Assembly (NCBI GenBank): GCA_045644545.1
Contig: JAZRHC010000031.1
Location: 1 to 24,208 of the forward strand
Source: Scatosoma sp045644545
GTDB lineage: Bacteria; Bacillota; Clostridia; Christensenellales; Borkfalkiaceae
DNA: 24,208 nt
Direction: 5' to 3'
Positions 19,326 to 24,208 of this stretch are shown here, one piece after another. Position 1 is the stretch's first letter. Each line of letters begins with the position of its first letter. The notes beneath the pieces were generated by a model. That model saw only the letters and a list, made by a program, of their open reading frames with translations. It searched no databases and had not been told where the DNA came from. Position numbers and translations under genes: made by a program.

Positions 19326-20828
19326 TTAGAACGAAGTAGGTACGAAGAAATAGATAATAAACAACACCGCGATAATAATCGTGACAACGTGCAAATCCCA
19401 AACGGGCTTCACCTTTTCTTCCCCTTCCTTTGCCTTGCCAAACTTATACGCAACCAGCGAGGAAAGATATCCGAAAATATCGATCAAAACGTAGGAAAGA
19501 ATACCAAAGCCGATACCCGTCGTGATCGAATAGCCAAGGGGCATCATAGCGATCGTAAGGAACGCGGGAACGAAATTCTTAACGCCGTCGATATTAATAT
19601 TCTTTGCGCCTTTGAGCATCAGCGCGCCGACCCAAAGAAGCGCGGAAGCCGCCGCCGCCGTGGGAATAGAAGCGAATACAGGCAACAATACGATAGAAAG
19701 CAAGAAAAGCACTGCCGTCGTAAACGCCGTCAGACCCGTTTTACCGCCCGCTGCGATACCCGCGCCCGATTCAACGAACGTGGTAACCGTTGAAGTTCCG
19801 AACAACGCGCCCGTGCAGGTTGCGATCGAATCCGAATACATAATCTTATTGTAGCGAAGAGGCTTGCCGTTTTCCATAAGCCCTGCCGCTTCGCAGCAGC
19901 CTACGCAAGTACCCATCGTATCGAACATATCGATCATACAGAAGGTGATCACCGTCATAACGCAAGGCATAATCGCCGCGCCCGAATCCCAGCTAAATCC
20001 TTCGGTGAACGCCGCGAGGAACGTACCGCCTTCGCTCGCTTCGAACGAGAAGAAGTTTTCGAAATACGTCCAGAACTTCCAAGTATAGTCAGACCAAGTC
20101 GTTACGCCGAGAGGAATACCCAAAACCGTACCTACGGCGATACCGATAATTACCGCGCCTTTCACGTTGAAATGCGAAAGCACTGCGATCACGATAAAGC
20201 CGACCAAGCAAACGATCGCGCCGCCGACGACGGTCATATCCCAGCACGAAAAATCCGTCAACGTAACCAACGTGCCCGTTCCGGGAATCAACATACCGCC
20301 TAACGACGTTTGACCGGGAACGATAATGCCCGCGTTGACCAAGCCGATAAACGCGATAAACAAACCGATACCGACGGAAATAGAACCGCGAACACATTCG
20401 GGAATCCCGTCGAAGATAAGCTCTCTAACGGATACGCCCTTCACGGTGATAACCGAAAGCAACAGGAATAATACGCCCGAAATCAAAACGAGCAACATCG
20501 CGTTGCCGAACGAGCAGGCAAACCCAAGCGAACCGCCGAGCAAGCCGCCGACCATAGAGTTAAGCCCCAAGCCGGGAGCTTGCGCCAAAGGCAACTTCGC
20601 AAGGATCGCCATAAGCAGCGTACCTATGAAAGCGCCGAGCGCCGTAGCGATAAATACCGACGGCCATAACACGCCCGTACGCGCCCAATCGTTCGTGATC
20701 AAACTGGGGTTGAGCGTGAGAATGTACGCCATTGCAAGGAACGTGACGATACCCGCAATGATTTCCGTTTTTACGCTCGTTTTCTTCTTTTCCGGATCAA
20801 AGCCCAGAAGCGTGCAAAACTTGTTCAT
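19326..20828 (-). CDS. NCS2-family purine permease (AzgA/PbuG-like)
   Basis: Start chosen at ATG 20828 (AAGGAGG 7 bases upstream); the frame continues one TTG codon further. The 500-residue protein has 12-14 hydrophobic segments and the AzgA branch landmarks: TEIIAGIVTFLAMAYILTLNP near the N-terminus, APGLGLNS (about 89-96, substrate site), FDTMGT (about 305-310) and GTSTVTTFVESGAGIAAGGKTGL (about 345-367). Relatives import hypoxanthine, guanine or adenine by proton symport. No purine riboswitch fits in the roughly 40-base leader. It is a single gene with its own promoter and terminator. Family is firm; which purine is not known. Confidence 0.9.
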   Translation of the reverse strand: MNKFCTLLGFDPEKKKTSVKTEIIAGIVTFLAMAYILTLNPSLITNDWARTGVLWPSVFIATALGAFIGTLLMAILAKLPLAQAPGLGLNSMVGGLLGGSLGFACSFGNAMLLVLISGVLFLLLSVITVKGVSVRELIFDGIPECVRGSISVGIGLFIAFIGLVNAGIIVPGQTSLGGMLIPGTGTLVTLTDFSCWDMTVVGGAIVCLVGFIVIAVLSHFNVKGAVIIGIAVGTVLGIPLGVTTWSDYTWKFWTYFENFFSFEASEGGTFLAAFTEGFSWDSGAAIMPCVMTVITFCMIDMFDTMGTCVGCCEAAGLMENGKPLRYNKIMYSDSIATCTGALFGTSTVTTFVESGAGIAAGGKTGLTAFTTAVLFLLSIVLLPVFASIPTAAAASALLWVGALMLKGAKNINIDGVKNFVPAFLTIAMMPLGYSITTGIGFGILSYVLIDIFGYLSSLVAYKFGKAKEGEEKVKPVWDLHVVTIIIAVLFIIYFFVPTSF

Positions 20829-20874
20829 CAAGAAACCTCCTTATGCTGCGTGCTTTCCGCACAAATCTATCATT

Positions 20875-20903
20875 ATTTTAACACATTTAGAAAATTATTG
20901 CAA
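20875..20903 (-). promoter_or_regulatory. Promoter of the NCS2 permease
   Basis: On the minus strand TTGCAA (20903-20898), a 17-base spacer and TAAAAT (20880-20875), 46 bases ahead of the ATG. Confidence 0.7.
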
Positions 20904-20953
20904 CACTTTGGCGACAAAAATCGACATAATTTAACAAACTTCTTTTTCATAAG

Positions 20954-20993
20954 AAAAACACGGGCGGCGCTTTCAACGCACAACCGTGTTTTT
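20954..20993 (-). terminator. Terminator of the nfnAB operon
   Basis: AAAAACACGG (20954-20963) and CCGTGTTTTT (20984-20993) form a perfect 10-bp stem with an inner GCG/CGC pairing; it lies 7 bases beyond the nfnB stop on the minus strand. Confidence 0.75.
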
Positions 20994-21000
20994 TCGAAAA

Positions 21001-22422
21001 TTATTTGCCTTGGATATATTCGTCGATGGCTTTTGCCGCGATCTTGCCCGCGCCCATCGCCTTGATCACCGTCGCCGCGCCCGTCGCCGCGTCGCCGCCG
21101 CAATATACGCCCTCGATCGAAGTTTTGCCCACTTCGTCCACCGCGATTTCGCCGCGGCGCAAGGTTTCAAGCCCCGGAGTCGTCGCTTTCAGCAAGGGAT
21201 TCGGCGAAGTGCCGAGCGACATAATCACGCAATCGACGGGAATGATAAATTCGCTTCCCGCAACCTCCTTAGGCGAACGGCGGCCGCTTTCGTCGGGCTC
21301 GCCGAGCTCCATACGGATACATTCGATACCGTTGACCCAACCGTAGCGGGGATCGCGGGGATCGGAAACTTCCGTCGCCAAAATGCGCGTGGGGTTCGTT
21401 AAAAGGTCGAAAATAATCCCCTCTTCCTTCGCGTGCTCGATTTCTTCCCGTCTTGCGGGGAGCTCTTCCTCGCCGCGGCGGTAGATAATATGCACTTCCG
21501 CGCCCAAGCGTTTTGCCGTTCTCGCCGCGTCCATCGCGACGTTCCCGCCGCCTACCACCGCCACGATCTTTCCACGCTGGATAGGCGTGTGGCTGTCGAA
21601 ACGGTACGCCTTCATAAGGTTGGAGCGGGTCAAAAATTCGTTGGCGGAATACACGCCCTTCAAGCTCTCGCCGGGGATATTCATAAACTTCGGCAAGCCC
21701 GCGCCCGAACCTATAAACACCGCTTCGAAGCCGTATTCGCTTTTCAGCTCCTCGATCGTGATCACCCGCCCGATAACCATATTCGTTTCCACTTTTACGC
21801 CGAGCGATTTTAAGTTATCCACTTCCTTTTGCACGATTGCCTTAGGGAGTCTGAATTCGGGAATTCCGTACACGAGCACTCCGCCCGCCACATGGAGCGC
21901 TTCGAACACGGTCACCTCGTAGCCGAGCTTAGCAAGATCCCCCGCGCAGGTCAAGCCCGCAGGACCAGAGCCGACCACCGCCACTTTATGCCCGTTGGAG
22001 GGCGTTTTCGTCGGTTGTTCTTTACTATTCGCGTTATGCCAGTCGGCGACGAACCGTTCGAGTCTGCCGATACCGACCGCCTCGCAGCCCGCCTTGATCC
22101 CGCGCGTGCATTTGCCCTCGCATTGGGTTTCCTGCGGACAAACTCTGCCGCAAACGGCGGGCAGGGAGGAATCCTGCGCGATAATCTGATACGCCGCTTC
22201 GAAATCCCCTTCCGCGACCTTTGCGATAAATTCGGGGATCGCGATATTCACGGGGCACGCCGCCACGCAAGGACGGTTCTTACACCCGATACAACGCTTT
22301 GCCTCGTCGATCGCCGTTTCCGCGGTGTAGCCGAGCGCAACCTCTGAAAAGTTTCCGTTTCTCACTTCGGGGTCTTGGGTAGGCATAGGATTTTTCAAAG
22401 GATTCATATTGAATTTCGCCAT
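21001..22422 (-). CDS. nfnB: NfnB: NADPH-side subunit of ferredoxin/NAD/NADP transhydrogenase (GltA-like)
   Basis: The 473-residue protein has the GltD/NfnB plan. Cys44/47/52/56 and Cys91/95/101/105 are placed for [4Fe-4S] clusters (CIGCKNRPCVAACPVN and CGRVCPQETQCEGKC); GSGPAG (151-156) binds FAD and GGGNVAMD (291-298) NADP(H). Paired with NfnA it forms the electron-bifurcating complex that couples NADPH, NADH and reduced ferredoxin in anaerobes. It starts one base after the NfnA stop (TAA-A-ATG) with AAGGAGG in the end of that gene, so translation is coupled. The alternative annotation, glutamate synthase small subunit, is unlikely because no large subunit is present and NfnA is adjacent. 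Confidence 0.9.
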   Translation of the reverse strand: MAKFNMNPLKNPMPTQDPEVRNGNFSEVALGYTAETAIDEAKRCIGCKNRPCVAACPVNIAIPEFIAKVAEGDFEAAYQIIAQDSSLPAVCGRVCPQETQCEGKCTRGIKAGCEAVGIGRLERFVADWHNANSKEQPTKTPSNGHKVAVVGSGPAGLTCAGDLAKLGYEVTVFEALHVAGGVLVYGIPEFRLPKAIVQKEVDNLKSLGVKVETNMVIGRVITIEELKSEYGFEAVFIGSGAGLPKFMNIPGESLKGVYSANEFLTRSNLMKAYRFDSHTPIQRGKIVAVVGGGNVAMDAARTAKRLGAEVHIIYRRGEEELPARREEIEHAKEEGIIFDLLTNPTRILATEVSDPRDPRYGWVNGIECIRMELGEPDESGRRSPKEVAGSEFIIPVDCVIMSLGTSPNPLLKATTPGLETLRRGEIAVDEVGKTSIEGVYCGGDAATGAATVIKAMGAGKIAAKAIDEYIQGK

Positions 22423-22423
22423 T

Positions 22424-23266
22424 TTACTCTACCTCCTTTTTGAACAGGTTGCACGCCGTTTCTCTTTCCTTCGCTTCGAATTCCGCATACGTGCGCGAAC
22501 GGCTCATCGCCTCGTCGAAATCGATTTCGTGCCCGTCGAATTCGGGTCCGTCCACGCACGCGAATTTCATTTTTCCGCCGACCGTCAATCGGCAACCGCC
22601 GCACATCCCCGTGCCGTCGATCATAATCGGGTTCATACTCGCGATCGTCTTTACGCCGTAGGGCTTGGTCGCCGCGCAAACGAATTTCATCATAATCAGC
22701 GGTCCGATGGTGATCACTTCGTCGAATCTCTCGCCGCTTTCGAGCATTTCGTTCAAGGGCACGCAAACGTTGCCCTGCCTGCCGTACGAGCCGTCGTCCG
22801 TCATCATATAAAACTTATCGGAAGCCGCTTTGAATTCTTCCTCTAAAATCACGAGGTCTTTATTGCGGAAGCCGATAATCGAAGTGACTTCACAGCCCTG
22901 CGCTTTGAGCGCCTTGGCAACGGGCATCGCGATCGCGCAACCCACGCCGCCGCCGACCACGCAGACCTTTTTTAAGCCTTCCAAATGCGTAGGTCTGCCC
23001 AAAGGGCCTACGAAATCGGGAATATATTCCCCGACTTTTTTATGGTTCAGCATCTCCGTCGCCGCGCCGACGATCTGGAAAATGATCGTGACCGTGCCTT
23101 TTTCTCTGTCGTAATCCGCGACCGTGAGCGGGATACGCTCCCCGTCCTCGTCCACGCGCAGGATAATAAACTGCCCCGGAAGCGCCTTTTTCGCCACGAA
23201 CGGCGCGAGAATTTCCATTTTCGTCACCGTCGGATTCAGCGATTCTTTGCTTACAATCTGATACAT
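22424..23266 (-). CDS. nfnA: NfnA: NADH-side subunit of ferredoxin/NAD/NADP transhydrogenase
   Basis: The 280-residue protein resembles PyrK/SudB/NfnA: an FAD-binding barrel with RIPLTVAD (44-51), the NAD-binding GGGVGCAIAMPVAKAL (105-120), and a C-terminal [2Fe-2S] segment with Cys222, Cys225 and Cys237 (MCGGCRLTVGGKMKFACVDG). AAGGAGAAG precedes the ATG. Its adjacency to the GltD-like protein is the diagnostic nfnAB arrangement. Together they are cytosolic and balance NADPH, NADH and ferredoxin. Note that PyrK-type dihydroorotate dehydrogenase electron-transfer subunits look alike; the partner gene decides. Confidence 0.9.
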   Translation of the reverse strand: MYQIVSKESLNPTVTKMEILAPFVAKKALPGQFIILRVDEDGERIPLTVADYDREKGTVTIIFQIVGAATEMLNHKKVGEYIPDFVGPLGRPTHLEGLKKVCVVGGGVGCAIAMPVAKALKAQGCEVTSIIGFRNKDLVILEEEFKAASDKFYMMTDDGSYGRQGNVCVPLNEMLESGERFDEVITIGPLIMMKFVCAATKPYGVKTIASMNPIMIDGTGMCGGCRLTVGGKMKFACVDGPEFDGHEIDFDEAMSRSRTYAEFEAKERETACNLFKKEVE

Positions 23267-23342
23267 TCTTCTTCTCCTTCTGCTTACGTCTTCTACTTTT
23301 TTTGCTCGCGGGAACGAAATAAATCGCTACGCGCTGTTATAT

Positions 23343-23372
23343 ATTGTATCACAAAAAAAAGCTGAAAGTCAA
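23343..23372 (-). promoter_or_regulatory. Promoter of the nfnAB operon
   Basis: On the minus strand TTGACT (23372-23367), an 18-base spacer and TACAAT (23348-23343), leaving a leader of about 70 bases before the ATG at 23266. Confidence 0.7.
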
Positions 23373-23442
23373 ACGCTGAATTCCCCTTATCGGCAGGAAA
23401 ATAAAAATTTTTGTTTTTTCGACTTTTTTCCGCCCATTTCGT

Positions 23443-23471
23443 TTGCTTTTCCCTTTTTAAAGTAGTATAAT
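23443..23471 (+). promoter_or_regulatory. Promoter of the cation:proton antiporter gene
   Basis: TTGCTT (23443-23448), a 17-base spacer and TATAAT (23466-23471), 34 bases ahead of the ATG. Confidence 0.65.
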
Positions 23472-23505
23472 GTTTTTCGATTGAACAAAATCTAAGGAGA
23501 TTTTT

Positions 23506-24208
23506 ATGGAAGCGTTATTAAGCTTATCTATCGCGCTTCTCGCGGGGCTTTTGCTCTCGCGACTTGCAAAACTCTTAAAACTCCCCGCCGTGACGGCGTA
23601 TCTCGTCGCGGGGATTTTAGTAGGACCGTATTGCCTCGGCGCGTTCGGCGTGAAGGGACTCGGATTCGTCGATATGCACGATATCGAAACTTATTCTATC
23701 ATTTCCGACGTCGCGCTCGGATTTATCGCTTTTTCGATCGGCAACGAATTCCGACTTTCTCAGCTTAAAAAAATCGGCAAACAAGCGACGATCGTCGGCG
23801 TTCTGCAAGCCGTTATCACCACGATCGTCGTGGATATCGCTCTGATTTTATTGCATTTTGCGATGCCCGATAAGCTTCCCCTGTCGGCGGCGATCGTTTT
23901 GGGCGCGATTGCTTCGGCAACCGCTCCCGCCGCTACCCTTATGGTCGTAAAGCAATATAAAGCGAAAGGCCCCGTCACGGATATTCTTCTCCCCGTCGTT
24001 GCGCTTGACGACGCGGTGGGTCTCGTCCTGTTCGCCGTTTCCTTCGGCGTGGCAAAATCGCTTGGTTCGGGCGCGATCAGCGTGATTTCCGTGGTCGTAG
24101 AGCCGCTTTTGGAAATTATTTGCTCGCTCGGGCTCGGCGCGGCGATGGGGTATTTGTTCAGCCTTTGCGAAAAATTCTTCCACTCGCGCTCTAAACGCCT
24201 TGCCGTGT
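23506..24208 (+). CDS. CPA2-type cation:proton antiporter (Na_H_Exchanger family), 3' end outside window
   Basis: The frame opens at ATG 23506 with AAGGAG 7 bases upstream and runs 234 codons to the window edge. The product begins MEALLSLSIALLAGLLLSRL and shows KLLKLPAVTAYLVAGILVGP, an early signature of the Kef/CPA2 group, then SATAPAATLMVVKQYKAKGP and LLPVVALDDAVGLVLFAVSF, where the paired acidic residues mark the ion-binding helix of the family. Several membrane helices are visible. Members exchange Na+ or K+ for H+. Whether a regulatory C-terminal domain is attached cannot be seen. Confidence 0.88.
   Translation, partial: MEALLSLSIALLAGLLLSRLAKLLKLPAVTAYLVAGILVGPYCLGAFGVKGLGFVDMHDIETYSIISDVALGFIAFSIGNEFRLSQLKKIGKQATIVGVLQAVITTIVVDIALILLHFAMPDKLPLSAAIVLGAIASATAPAATLMVVKQYKAKGPVTDILLPVVALDDAVGLVLFAVSFGVAKSLGSGAISVISVVVEPLLEIICSLGLGAAMGYLFSLCEKFFHSRSKRLAV

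Noticed and set aside
20829..20960. Purine riboswitch ahead of the NCS2 permease
   Set aside because: The leader from the promoter to the ATG is only about 40 bases, too short for the aptamer, and no conserved motif is seen.
21001..22422. Glutamate synthase small subunit (GltD)
   Set aside because: No GltB large subunit is present and the NfnA/SudB-type partner lies directly upstream, which fits NfnB.

Overview
The window looks like a chromosomal segment of an anaerobic, probably gut-associated Bacillota (Clostridia). Evidence: Shine-Dalgarno sites of the GGAGG type, consensus sigma-A promoters (TTGACA-17-TATAAT type), U-tailed hairpin terminators, and genes typical of anaerobes (NfnAB transhydrogenase, a large 2-hydroxyacyl-CoA dehydratase activase-like protein). 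Most of it is moderately G+C-rich. Two stretches (about 150-1110 and 16500-19140) are clearly A+T-richer and carry small unrecognised genes, gene remnants and repeats, as expected for accessory DNA.

Layout. 1-147: 3' end of an AraC-type regulator. 187-1110: a small membrane zinc-ribbon protein gene on the minus strand, preceded by a promoter and a structured RNA of about 200 nt that ends in an intrinsic terminator; its architecture recalls 6S RNA. 1178-4761 (minus): a four-gene operon of PIG-L deacetylase, divergent NagB-like deaminase/isomerase, PfkB sugar kinase and class II aldolase. It reads as a complete deacetylate / deaminate-isomerise / phosphorylate / cleave route for an amino sugar, but NagB and the aldolase lack expected active-site residues. 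A divergent AraC regulator, a HAD phosphatase and a lipoprotein are read the other way (4861-7038) from an overlapping promoter region. 7137-15828 (minus): a GT8-VTT membrane fusion, an RluA-type pseudouridine synthase, a surface protein, a 43-residue ORF and a 1411-residue activase/DUF2229 protein.

16052-19310 is the accessory core: two proline tRNA genes (anticodons CGG and AGG), each followed by a terminator and then by a second partial copy of its own 3' end 180-203 bp downstream; two genes lacking their 5' ends, joined head to head (ADP-ribosylglycohydrolase and class 3 lipase); and an A+T-rich islet with an XRE repressor, two matching palindromic operators, a Cys-rich small protein and two lipoproteins. 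A 36-bp sequence found after tRNA-Pro(CGG) recurs (34/36) beyond the islet.

19326-24208: an NCS2/AzgA-type purine permease, NfnB and NfnA (electron-bifurcating ferredoxin/NADH/NADPH transhydrogenase) and the 5' part of a CPA2-type cation:proton antiporter running off the end. All database-level identifications are from recognised motifs only; no search was run.
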